From NCBI RefSeq assembly GCF_002288925.2, contig NW_022098004.1, positions 12,413,347-12,477,346 of the forward strand: a DNA stretch of 64,000 nt. Direction: 5' to 3'. A program made the position numbers and the translations under genes. The notes beneath the pieces are model-generated. The model was not told the origin of the DNA. It made no database searches and was given only the letters and a program-made list of their open reading frames with translations. Shown here piece after piece: positions 21,602-33,600 of the stretch (position 1 is its first letter; every line of letters starts with the position of its first letter). This DNA comes from Delphinapterus leucas (Eukaryota > Chordata > Mammalia > Artiodactyla > Monodontidae).

Positions 21602-24600
21602 GTGAGTACTGACCGCCGGCCGGGACCGCGACCTCGCGCCGCCCGCTGCAGGCCTAATGCCGCCGGGGCTCCGGGCTGGGGGTCACCCCACCTGGGCCTT
21701 CTCGCGTCGGGGGATGGGGGCAGCCTGGGGTTTCTCCGCGAAGCCGGCCTCTCCGCCCCCGCCTTTCTTTCCATCCTCTCCCTGGAGAGCCGGGTCGGGC
21801 TGGGGTCCGTGCTGTCCCCCAGGAATCCCTCCACCACCAGGACGGCTAGGCCTAGTGGGGAGAGGTCTCTGCCGCTCCCCGGGAACCCTCCTACAGGATG
21901 GTTGGGCTGGGTGAGGGGGCGGGGTCTGCGTAGTACCCCTGGGAATCACCTAGGACAGCTGCCCTGTTGTGCTCAGGGAGCTCACGGGGATGGCCAGGCC
22001 TGGAGCCCGGTCTGTACCTCTCCCAAGACCGAGACACCCTTCACCCGGGGCAGCCTGGCGGGGTGGAGATCTGCGCCTACCCCCCAGAACCGGCGGATGC
22101 ACTCACTTTCCCGGGAAGTTTACCTCTGCGGCTGAACCCCCAAGGGTTCAGGGCCCAGCCTTTTCTTCCCTCCTAGCCATGGGGGCTTCTCTTCTCACCC
22201 GACACCCACTCCTCCTAGCCCAGCAGGCAGGCTTGGGCAGCCCCCCAGGGCTCCACACTTTGGCCGGCAACTGGAGGCATCTGAGTCCCACCTCCTGAGG
22301 GTGGCAAGTGATCCTGGCCACCGCTGGTCACCAAGCCTCAAGCGCAGGCCCTAGCCCGCTTTACAGATGCACAGACTGAGGTGGGGGCTGACACCCTGCT
22401 TCCTTCCTTCCCGGAAGGGGCACCTTCTGCTGGAAAGCTGTGGCCTCCAGCCATTGTTTCTCTGCTGCGTTAGGGGCTTTCCCTCTGACAGGAAGGGGCA
22501 GTGGCCCAGCGCGCCTGTCCCCTGACCTGTTTCTGGAACTGCTGGTCACTTGGGGGACCCCGTCCTTACGGTGAAGCAGACAGCTGGGGCTTCCTGGCAG
22601 GGCAAGTGGACTTTTAATTACCCACCGTAGAGTGTATGGAGATTACTGGAGGAGAGACGCTGTGTAAGTGCAAAGCATTGTTATTATGGAATTAAAGATC
22701 CCAGCTCCTGCCCGCCTCCAGAAGCAGTAATGCAGAGTTACTGAAGAAAAAATTAGGGCTTCCAGACCGTACTGATGTGAAGTCCCCACCCCCATCTGTT
22801 CTGGTTCAGAGCATAATTGCCTCATCTTTAGAAAGAAAGAAGACAGAAAATGCCTGCCAAGCCCTTCTCCTGCCCTGCTTTCCTGCAAAGCTCTGGGTCT
22901 CTTCTGGCTCGGGGCATTGGGGGACCTGCCCTGATCCTATGGGCACTGACCAGAGAGATGAGGTGGGCCACCTGAGCCTGCTTGAGGACCTGACCAGAGA
23001 GATGAGGTGGGCCACCTGAGCCTGCTTGAGGACCTGAGTCTCCAGGGCAGTAGTGAACGGGGCATGTGACTCCGGCCACATAAGAGGCTGGACAGCCTAA
23101 GTTTGGGACGTCTGCGCTTGATTTGGTGTGGCCTCCACAATCACAGCAGAGGTGCGGATCTGGAGTCTGGGATGGCACCCAGACCCCTTGCCTTATAGAA
23201 CTTTGGGCAGCCTTCCTGGGCTCTGTGCCTCAGTGGCCCCATCTGTAACAAGAGAGGGATGGTGGGAGGGCCAGGCTCTGGGTGTGATTTGGACAGACAG
23301 GCACTGCTGTGGACACCTGCTGTGGAGACCTGCAGTCCAGCTCTGCTCCGTCTCTACACACCATTGCCGGCTCCACGTCGCTTCCCACCCTCCCATCTGC
23401 AGCCACAGCCCTTGGAGATTCTGAAGAGGGGAGTGGGGGGGGGTCTCACCCTCTGCCCCCTACATGCTGGGCTGTCAGATCACCCTGGCTGTCTCCTGGG
23501 ACCTTGAGCAATGTGTGAACTGGTGGCACTGGGAGAGGAAGTTCATTCTGGGAGCAGCCATGAAATGTTCAGAAAATTGCTTTCATGTGCTGATGAGTGG
23601 TGAGGCCAGCCAGCCTCCTGCTCAAGCCCTGCTTTGCGAGCCCAGAATGGTGACCGCCCATGTGGTGCTCACGGACACATTTGGGTTTTAAGCATACCCC
23701 TTCATTTGGGCAGTCTTTTCCTGGATGGGGCTGACGCAGGCACTTCGGCCCACAGCAATTATAAAATGCTTCAGAATGGGATGGGAGGTGATGGCGGTGA
23801 GAGAAGAGGCTGGGGCGAACCAGGTTGGGACAGGAGTGACCTCCTGAGTGTTAGAGCTGGGGGGCCCAGCAGGGATCAGCTTGTCTCCCTCTGTCATTTG
23901 ACTCACGTGGGGTCTGGGGCCCAGAGAGGGGAAGGCACATGGGGTCCTCCTGACTCCCTGCTTCGTGCTTCTTCCTCTGCCCAGAGCTGAGGCGCAGTTC
24001 ACACAGCACCTGGAGGTGCACTTCCTGGGTGCTCTCTGACATCCGCCTTCTTCTTGGGTATGGCTGGTCAGCACCCAGGACTGTCTCTTCTCTCTGGGCA
24101 GGCAGGAAGCATTTGGAAGGAAGATGGCTGTGCCACCCCCTTCAGACCCCTGGTGGGCATTGGAGTGACACTGCCCCCCGGCACTGTCAGGCAGGAAGCC
24201 AGCTTCCAGCTTGTAGAGAAGCTGCCTGCTCTCTGTTCCTGCCTCTTGTTTCCTGTCTGGGAAATGGGCACAGCCATTCCAGCCCCTCCTTTGCTCCTTT
24301 GTTAAGTGAGGAATGGGTCCTTTCAAGGAGCTAAGTGCTGACGTGTGTTGAGTGCATTCTGTGTGCCAGGTGGTGGGCTCGGGGAGGACCTGTAGTCTTG
24401 CCAGGGTCGCCTGGCCACTGAGAGATGGAGCCAGGGTGGGAACCAAGTCTGGCAGGATCCAAAGCCAGAAAGTGAGTGTGGCCTCTCTAATTGTAGGGGC
24501 TGTGGCCTGTTGAGCCATCCACAGAGGCCAAGGCTGCTGAGAGAGCGACCCTCTGCTCGTGGCTTTCTGAGCATGAGTTTGGGTAACCCCTTCAGCACCC

Positions 24601-27600
24601 CTGGACATGAGGCAGCTGGGCCTCTGGGCAGCCAGGCAGCTCGCCCGGGGCTGTAGCCCTGCGGGCCCCAGCAGCAGTCAGTGGAAATCGGCGGGGCAGG
24701 AGTGGCACCTGGTTGAACCTCTGCCAGTGGTCCCAGGGTGCCCTTTGTGCCTGGCTCTGTGCCAGCCACCACTGTGACTGGAGAGCTGGCCAGGGAGCTG
24801 GGAGGCTCTGCCCTGGGCTCACCACTGGCCTGGGCAGCCAGGCCATGGACAGCTGGGGCCTGGTAGAACAGGCTCAAAAGAGGACAGTGGGAAGAGGCAG
24901 TGTCCAAGTCCAAGGTCCTCAGTTCAGTCTCCAAAGGCCCTGGCACGCCCCTGCTGCCACACTCCTCCCGCTGGCCTTGGACTCTGCCCGGCCCTCCCTC
25001 GGCAGGAAGGTCTTCAGCCGATGCCCTGCTCACCTCGTCACTCCCGCTCGCTTAGGCAGAGGGCAGCGTGCCAGGAAGCCATCCAGGATTCCCATCTGTG
25101 ATAGTGCATTCATCCTTGGGGTTATCTGGTGCCTGCTAGGTTCCTCAGGGCAGGACCAGGCCTGCTTGGTTCCTCTCTCTCCAGCCTATCCTGGCCACCT
25201 GCCAAGGAAGTGGCCCTGGGAGCACCGAGGAGCCCACTGCCATATAGGAGTCTATGTCCCTGTGCAGAGAGCCTGCATCCCAGCCACTGTCCTGGAAGCC
25301 TTGTTGGGGGCTGAGTGGGTTCCCAGAGAGGCTAAGTCTGGGTGGGGAGGATTTGTGGTGGGTTGAGGGCAAGGGCTCCAGAGTGAATGGTGCTGGCTCG
25401 TCTGAGCCAGTTACTGAACCTCTCTGAGCCTGTGTCCTCTGTGTTGTGGGGATGTTAACAGCACTGAGCTCTTGGGGTTTTATGAGAACTTGGTGAGGTT
25501 TGCAGAAAGCTTTTACTAAGAGGCTAATAAGTCATAGCAGCTACTGCTGTTGAGGTTATTATCTTTATCCTGCCACTGTTGACTGGTGCAGTGGCCGAGA
25601 CCCACTCCTGGCACCGGCACGACCAGCTTGGGAAGAGATCAGCTCCCTGCCCCCATAATGTTCCACGCCGCCCAGCCTGCCTCCAGTAGCTTTCTCTTTA
25701 TGGTCGGGTCCGGCCAGGGCCTTAGCAGTGGAATGACCCCAGCCCCTCCCCTGCCTCTTGAGCCTTGGATGGACAGGTACGTGTCCTCACCCCACAGATA
25801 GAGTGGCCTCCAGTGGGGCCACCGCCTGGTCCACTGTGCCTCAGACCAGCTGCATGCCCTGCCCTGAGGGCCCCCAGGAGCGGGTGCAGGGCTGCCGGCT
25901 TTGGGAGCTGTTGGATCGGTGGGTACAAGCCTGACTTCAGATGTGGTCAGCAGTGGCCTGGCCAGCATGGAACAGGCAGGGTCCTGGGTGGGAAGAAGAG
26001 CACGCCGGAGGTGGGTCCTGGTACTTTAAGGGAGGGGGCTCAAGCTTGTGGGTGAGGCAGGTGGGCCGCAAGGCTGTGAGGGTGGCACCTTGTGACCCCC
26101 CGCCTCCCATGGCCTGGCATGAGGCCTGAGCTGCACCTGCCCTCCCGTCTCCTGCCCTTTCTGTGCTCTTCTTTGCCTCCCCAGCCTCTGACTTGGCTTC
26201 ATCGCGACCGCTTGCTTTGATTGCATCCTAGTCTAACCCTGTTGTTTCTTTGGCTTTCTTTAGTTTGCTGGGCCTTTGTCTCCCTCTCTTCAAGAAAAAG
26301 ACCTGGAGGGGGGACTTCCCTGGCAGTCCAGTGGTTAGGACTCTGCGCTCCCACTGCAGGGGGCTCAGGGTTTGGTCCCTGGTCGGGGTAAGATCCTGCA
26401 TGCTGCTCAGCCCGGCCAAAAAAGAAAAAAAGAAAAAGACCTGGGGACAGGTTGGGGACCTTGGAGGTGGTGATGCATGCCTGCTCTGCCAGGAGAGGTG
26501 GTCACAAGTTGTGGCTCTAAAGTTAATCCCTTCTCTAAGGGGAATTAGAGGCTGAGGGAACTTTTTAGTAATTTTAATTTATTATTTAAACCCTGCTGAG
26601 TTCCAGTAAGGAGTTGAAGCAGATTATAGTGAAAGACACAAACAGTCTGGGATCATCGAAAGATCCAGAACTATGTACTGTATGGGGAAGGTAGGCATGC
26701 AGGTTTAACTTGAAGCTCCCTGACAGCCAGGGCAAAAAGGGTAACACGGTGGGTTTAGGATTGCAGTACCTATTTTTTGGTATTCCTAATGCTATGTATT
26801 GTTTCCTCTGTGCTTTGTTTTATTTTTACCAGTTGAGACTCTCTTGTTGAGGTAGATTTTCTTTTTTTTTTTTAATTTTATTTATTTTTGGCTGTGTTGG
26901 GTCTTCATTGCTGCATGCGGGCGGCTGTCTCTAGTTGCGGCGAGCGGGGACTACTCTTCGTTGCGGTGCGCAGACTTCTCATTGCGGTGGCTTCTCTTGT
27001 TGCGAAGCACGGGTTCTAGGGCGCACAGGCTCAGTAGTTGTGGCACGCGGGCTCAGTAGTTGTGGCGCATGGGCTTGGTTGCCCCGTGGCATGTGGGATC
27101 TTTCCAGACCAGGGATTGAACCCATAACCCCAGCAGTGACAGGTGGATTCTTAACCACCGCGCCACCAGGGAAGTCCCTGAGGTAGATTTTCTATGTAGT
27201 GAAATTGAAAGATGTTAGGAATACAGTTGAATAAGTTTTGACTAATGTAGACCCCATGTAACCATCAATCAAATCAAGATAATGAACCTCTCCATCATCT
27301 CAGAAAATTCACAAGTACCCCCTTCACAGTCAAGTGTGCCCTACCCCCTGTAAGGTGGTCAACATTCTTTTTTTTTTTTAAAAGGAAAAGCTATGATTAT
27401 CCTGTGATCTTTTTTTTTAAATTGATTTTTATTGGCGTATAGTTGATTTACAATGTTGTGTTAGTTTCTAAGGTGGCCAGCATTCTGATTTCTCTCATCA
27501 TGGCATGGTTTTGCCTGTTCTTGAACTTGAACTTGAACTTGATGTCAGTGGAAGCATATAGTATATACTCTGGGGTCTGGCTTTTTTCATTCAGCAAGAT

Positions 27601-30600
27601 GATTTTGAGATTTTCATCCACGTGGTGTGTATCAGTAGTTCCCTTTTCGTTGCCTTGCTGAGTGTTCCACTTTTGACTGAATTTACGTACTTATCCATTC
27701 TCTTGCTGATGGATACCTGTCTCTAGTCTTTCTGTGCTGTGTATTTTTAATACTGGAACACACTAGCGTTAGTGGTGGTGTAATACCCTATTTCAGTATT
27801 TTATAAAACCTGATATCCAATCGTGTGTGCGTTGAGGCATGCCCAGAGAGTCGTCTGTGCCCCCAAATCCTGGATTCCCCAAAGCTACACGATTGTCAGA
27901 GTGGTGGGACCACATGCCTTCTTGTTCACAGCCCTCCACAGGTATCCAGGGTTTGAATTCCCTCTTCCCAGGTTGGCCATGAGGTGAAGCGTCTTAGGTT
28001 TTTGAGTCACCTGTGTTTTTCCCAGGCCTCTGTGCCCACCAGAGGTCCTAGTGGGGAGAGGCTTCTAGGAGAGGATGGAGCCTGTCTTGGGAGCTGACCC
28101 TATCCCTCCACCCTCCCTGGTCGGGACAGATTCCTGGTCTCCCCGCTTTGTCCCTGGCTGCCCGCCAAGACACCCCACCAGGCAGACACTCCTGGCTGCT
28201 CCCAGTTAACTCTGGATGCCCCCAGCCTGCAGGACACCCGCACCACTCAAGAAGCTAAGAGCAGGGAGCGGTTGCTTGAGAGCCACTCCCTGCTTCCCTA
28301 ACACCTCTGTGCTCTGCTCTTCACACCGAGGGAATTGGCTGCCTGTGCTATTCTTACAAACCTTTACTGTTATTTTTTTCTGCATAATGAACCTTAGCAA
28401 AAGATTCACACATCTGCTCAAATGCTACCTCATCAGAGAGGAGCCCCCAGGCACCTTGTATAAAGTAGCTCCTGCCTCCAGTCTGCCCTCTGCTGTCTGC
28501 TTGGTTCTCCCACAGGCGCTCCCATGTTTATCTGTTTGTCCCCCTCACACGCCCTGGAGTGTAAGTTCCTTGAGGACACGACTTGTTTTCCTGGCAGCCT
28601 ATCCCAGCAAGGAGTGGGTGCTATAGTATGTGTAGTGATAGGCCCAGCCACTCCCCACTCCCCCCGGCTGAGGGGAGACCCTGCCCAGCACCCAGTGTTG
28701 GCTGGTGGAGCTGGGGGCAACAGGGCTTCGCAGAACGATTTTTGCTGCAGAATCTCAGACGAGGTTGAGGTTTTGTTCCTCGTGTGGTTCGGGGCTAGGG
28801 AAGCTCAGGGCCCTTGAGCAGCAGCTGGGAGGACAGGGAGGGCTTACTGGAGTGCACTTGTGCATGAGCTGTGGGCCCAAGGGAGTGTGCTTGGCAGGGC
28901 AGGGGAGGTGCGTGAGTGTGCTGCTGACACCAGGGTGCCGCCATGCACTGCGCCTGCACGTGCCTGCAGTCTCGTGGCCTGGTGGTGGGCAGGGCTCCTG
29001 GCAGTGGTTACATTTAGCAGACGCACTAACCAAGGCTCTGAAAGATGCAGTGACCACTGAGGTCCCATGCCAGGTGGAATCTTTAATGGGCTCTACTCCT
29101 GTCCTTGTAGGCTACACCTGGGTGAGGATTGGGCCTGGGTCTCCTGGGGCACATGGAGCCTTTCTCTGTAGGTTGGAGCAGGCTCAGGTGGGAGGTCCCC
29201 AGTGCGGTTCGAGGAGGGGGAAAAAGCCACACTTCCTCGGTGGCTGCTGTAGCTGTGCTCTCTTTGTTTTCACGCCTTCCTGTACTCCCACCCCACTGAC
29301 CCCAGAGCTCCCAGGGTCCCTCCTGTGACTCCACTGACCTCCTGACCCCAGCTGATGTCTGGCCAACACTGCTGCCCCTCTGGGGGTCTCTGTGGGTGTG
29401 GGCACCTGTGCTGCTATGGAAGCAGGCTCGGGGGGCAGCAGATGGCATGTGAAGTCGCCCCCTCTCCCTGCCCTGATATGCTGGAGCTGGCTGCCATGGG
29501 GAGAGGCAGGTGCAGACGGCTGGGACTGCTTCTTGACCACACCCCGGGCCCTGCCCACCCAGGCTGTCAGCCTGAGCTGGGCCTCCAGCGGCTAAGCTTT
29601 CTCTCTGAGGACAGGGTCTTGTCCCCAGCCCTTCCTTCCCCCACCCCCGTGTCCTCCCTCAGGCAGTGCTGAGGTGGCTGCCGCTGGGTGAGGACCCAGG
29701 GAGTGGTGTCCCAGTGCCATCAGGGAGGGCAGCCTTCTCATTATGCACATGACATGTGGGGCCTGGTTTTTGCTTCTCTGAGGCACATGGGGAGGGGGGT
29801 TCGAAGAGAAGGGAGGACTCAGGCCATGGGGGCAGCACCCTGGGCTGGGGCAAAGAGCCCCTGGGAAGTGCCCCAGCCTTGTGAACCGAGCTGCTCGCTC
29901 ACTGAAGCAGGCACCTCCCCGCAGGTGCCTCTGCTGCTCTTTCATTTCCAGGTTAGAAAAGCAATTAAAAGAATCGGGAGACTGTTGCTCCTTCCAGTTC
30001 CCCGTTCTTGAAAGAGCCAGAGCTGGAGGGGAGGGAGCTGCGGGAATGTGGGGGGCAGTGGATTTGCTGGGATCCAGGCCCATCTACCCGCCTCCGCCAC
30101 CCCTAGGCTCTGTCCCCACACCTTCGGTCCTGGTTGTGCCCTTGTACCCTGGTCTCTGGGGACTGGCCTGGGACGATGCTAAACGGACTCGAAGGCTGGG
30201 GACTAGAGCCCACCCCCCCACAGTCCGAGTCACCACTGCAGTGACAAACAGACTGCCCCATGGTTACTCCGCCCTTGGAGAGCAGGGGAGGACGGGAGAG
30301 CTCTTTATGGCTCTGACGCCCGCCCTAAGCGTGCAGACTCTGCTCTGTCTGAGATCACCTGGGGTGCTGTTCTGTGGGCACACCCCTGGGTAGCCAGGTA
30401 CGGTTACATTTTTAGTTTGTAGTTTTGTCACTTCCTGGAGGTGTGACCTGGGCAAGGCACTGCCCCTCTCTGAGCCTCTGGGTGGTGGTAGTTATGTCCT
30501 GGTCCCCAGGAGGGCAGTGAGGGCTGGCTGACACTGGGTGTGTGGGGTGTCCGGCCTGTGTGACAGTGGTTCTCGATGCAGCGGGCTGGCCTCTTCTCCA

Positions 30601-33600
30601 GGCCATCCACAGGGGTTCCTCCACCCTTGCCCAGGCAGGGCTGGCTCCGGCTTGCAGGCTGGCTTGGAGCTTGCCAGTGTGCGTGGCCAGCCCAGGGGCA
30701 AGGCGTCAACACCCATAGCCCTACAGATACATCATTTCTTCCTGTCCCTGGGCTGGCAGCACTCACCTCCGGCCTCAGGAAATCCTTTCCTGCTGCTGCT
30801 CCCAGAGCCGGCCATCAGCTGACCCATCCAGCCACCCTCTGTGCTGCTGGGAAAACCAAGGCTTTAGGAGGGGAAGGGGGCTGTCTGAGTCACACTGTGC
30901 AAGCCATTTTAGCCCCCTCTTTTCACTGCTCGTCAGCATTTTCTTGCATGATTTTAGTCTCTGAAAGTGGCCGTCTTCATAGCTGCACAATCTTGCATTG
31001 GGAGGCTCTGGTTGCCCAGCCAGTCCCCTGTAGCTGGGCATGTAGGTTATGCCCCCCCTTTGTTTGCTGTTATAAATGCTGCCACAGACATTGTTGGGGC
31101 TAAAGCAAGAATAGTTCTTTGTGTTGTGGGTCTGACCTAGAGAATAAGACCCCAAAAGCCCAGAGAGCAGGAGCCGGGTCTCCCCACTTAGGGTCTAGGA
31201 TCAGCAGCAGCCCTCACCCCAGTGGACACTTTAATGGACAGATGAGAGCCAACGTCCCTGTGTGAGTCTTAACCACTGGACCAGCAGGGAAGTCCCTGGG
31301 CCCCAGTTCTGAACTCAGTTGTGTTTGAGGGTGGTGCTTGGGTCTCAGATGCCTGTCCTTTGGGGTCTCTGAGTGCGGCAGGGTCCTTGGCTTTCCTGAG
31401 TGTCCCTGCCCCTTGATTCCCTTTCTGCCCTGTCCTGAAGTTGCCTGCCACAGGGGAGTCAGGGTGGACTGCACTCTAGCATCCCCACTGTCCCTTCTGT
31501 GGCCACCAGTTCTTTCCCTTCTGTGGCTGAAGTCTGTGGGATGGGGCAAGGGGCAGTAAACTGGGTCTCAACCTCTTCCTCTGGAAGACGGGGCTAATCG
31601 TGAAGGCTGTTTTGCAGGATCACTGCGGGCATGAAATGAGCACGTGGTCATAGAGACCTTGGCCCAGGGCCAGCCTGTATGCTGTCCTGGGGGCTGTGTC
31701 ACTTGGCAGTCGGCCCGGGAGGGTCTGCTCCCCCATACACCCCAGCCAGAGCCTGCCCAGTGGGTGCCCCTCCCCCACTCCCCCATGGCAGGCCTGGGAG
31801 GGGGCATTCCTCTCCCCCTCCAGCTGCTCCCCTTGCAGCACAGTGGGGCACAGATCCTGGGGCCTTGATTCCAAAGCGGAAATGCCATTCTGGGAGGCAC
31901 ACTCTTGGGTGGGGGGGGGCGGGGAGTTTAAGTGGAAAAGCAGCAAATTTTTGAAATGCCTGGGCCAGAGCTGGGTTCTCCTCCCCCGCCTGCCCGCCCA
32001 CAGGAGCAACCCCGCCCCCAGCGCTGCTTTAATCCAGCCCCGGAGAGGGAGGGTCTCCGGTCCTCCTCCTCCCAGGCAGCCTCCTCCTGTCTCCCAAGGC
32101 CAGCTAGGACGGAGTAAGGCCAGCCCTTTTGCGTCCCTGCCCATTCCTGCAGAGACCTCCTGCCGTCTGGCTGTGAAGCCTGGTCCCCACCCCACTCCCC
32201 ACCGGAGTGGAGACCCGGGGAAAACCTAGGGACTTCCTCCAGCTCCCAGCATGGACAGATGTTCACACACAGCCCAGCTGGTTCTGATCTGATTCCTTGG
32301 AACCTGGGATGCCAGCCAGGCTGAGGACAGGGGCAGGGGCAGGGTTTCGGAGGGGCTGAGCCCGCAGTTTCCTTTCTGACTTTGGGGCACAGCTTTGGGA
32401 ACAAGCAGGAGAGGATACTCTAGGTAGCGTTCCCCTGAGAGCTGGCTCTTCTGTGGGAGAACTGGGCTGTTTTGAAGGTTACAGGAGGTCCCGTCTTGAG
32501 GAGGGCAGAGGGTAGCAGCTAGTTGTCCCATTCCTTCTTGAGGACTCTGGGTCACACTGAGTCCAAATCCCATTGCTCCTTACCCACACCCTATGCTGGG
32601 AGTTCTGTCCAGTGGTTCCCCGAGAAACTTTGGGGGAAATGCAGATGTCCAGATTCCCCCCACACCCGGGATTTCTGGAGGAGGGGACCTGTGGGAGGGG
32701 TTTTTTAGGAGGGGATTCCTAAAAAACAGGAATCTGTTTTTTGACAAGCTCTCCAGGGGACCTTTAACCAGCCAGACTTGGGGTTCCCTAGCCCAGCTCC
32801 TTCCTTTTACAGATGGGAGAGGGCCTGGCCAAGGTAGCACACCTGGTGAGAGGCTGAGTCGGCCATCCCTGGGTGTCAGGTGGAGGGGCACCTGTGAGTG
32901 CACCGTGGGCTTGTATGCATTTTATAGGCCGTGCCCGAGGGTTCTCTGCAGGGTGTGCCCCCATGCTTCCCTGGAATTTCGAGCTGCCTGATGGTGTCCA
33001 CACACTCAGCAAATGGGACAGTCTAGTTCTGGAGAGGTCCCATCCTAGATCTCTCTGCAGACCCCTGTGCAAACCTGGACTGTGCTCAGGGACTCTGGCT
33101 GCCTACGTGGGGTGACAGTCACCAACTTGCCCCCCTAGGGAGGGGGAGCTCAGGAGAACCAAGGCACCCTCCACTCAGTTTCCCTGTCGTGCTTCTTCCC
33201 TCCCCCTCATTCTCATCAGCATCCCTCCTACCCCCTGTTGCTGAAACAGGAGTCGTTGGGGCACAGGCGTTAGCCCTGGACAGGGCTGACTGAGGGAGGG
33301 ATTGGGGTAGGGGCACATCTCCTAGAGCAGCACCGAGACAGTGGGGGACACTTCGAGGAGACTGAATTCAATTCCGAGGAGAAGGTGGGAGATGGCAAGC
33401 TTCTTGTCCCTGGGTGCACTGGAACCTCCCGCGCACGGCTGGTAGAACATGATGCGCTCCGGTTCTACTCTCCCTAGATTACAGGGACAGCCGCAGTCCC
33501 CAGCTTCCTTGCTGTGTCTTCATAACCTGGGGCTCTTACACCGAAGGCCTGACCAGAGTCGGTGCGGTGGTCGTATTATTAGTTTTCTGCCAGCTGGGAC

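Larger units (their letters stand above)
21070..21760. other. BCAR1: CpG island at BCAR1 promoter 1a
   Basis: A GC-rich block with frequent CG dinucleotides, densest at 21290-21660, surrounding the MSVP first exon. The flanking intergenic and intronic DNA is CpG-poor. The boundaries are estimated by eye. Confidence 0.75.

Noticed and set aside
23688..24608. 306-codon open frame on the minus strand
   Set aside because: It overlaps MIR-derived sequence, has no recognisable domain, and lies in a BCAR1 intron. A long frame by chance in GC-rich DNA is the simpler explanation.
9025..27186. regularly repeated similar segments resembling an array
   Set aside because: Dispersed, both orientations, with target duplications: SINE insertions, not a CRISPR or satellite array.
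31600..32250. GC-rich stretch with long frames on both strands, considered as an extra BCAR1 first exon
   Set aside because: No start codon with a good donor in phase 0 was found, and CG dinucleotides are too sparse for a CpG-island promoter.
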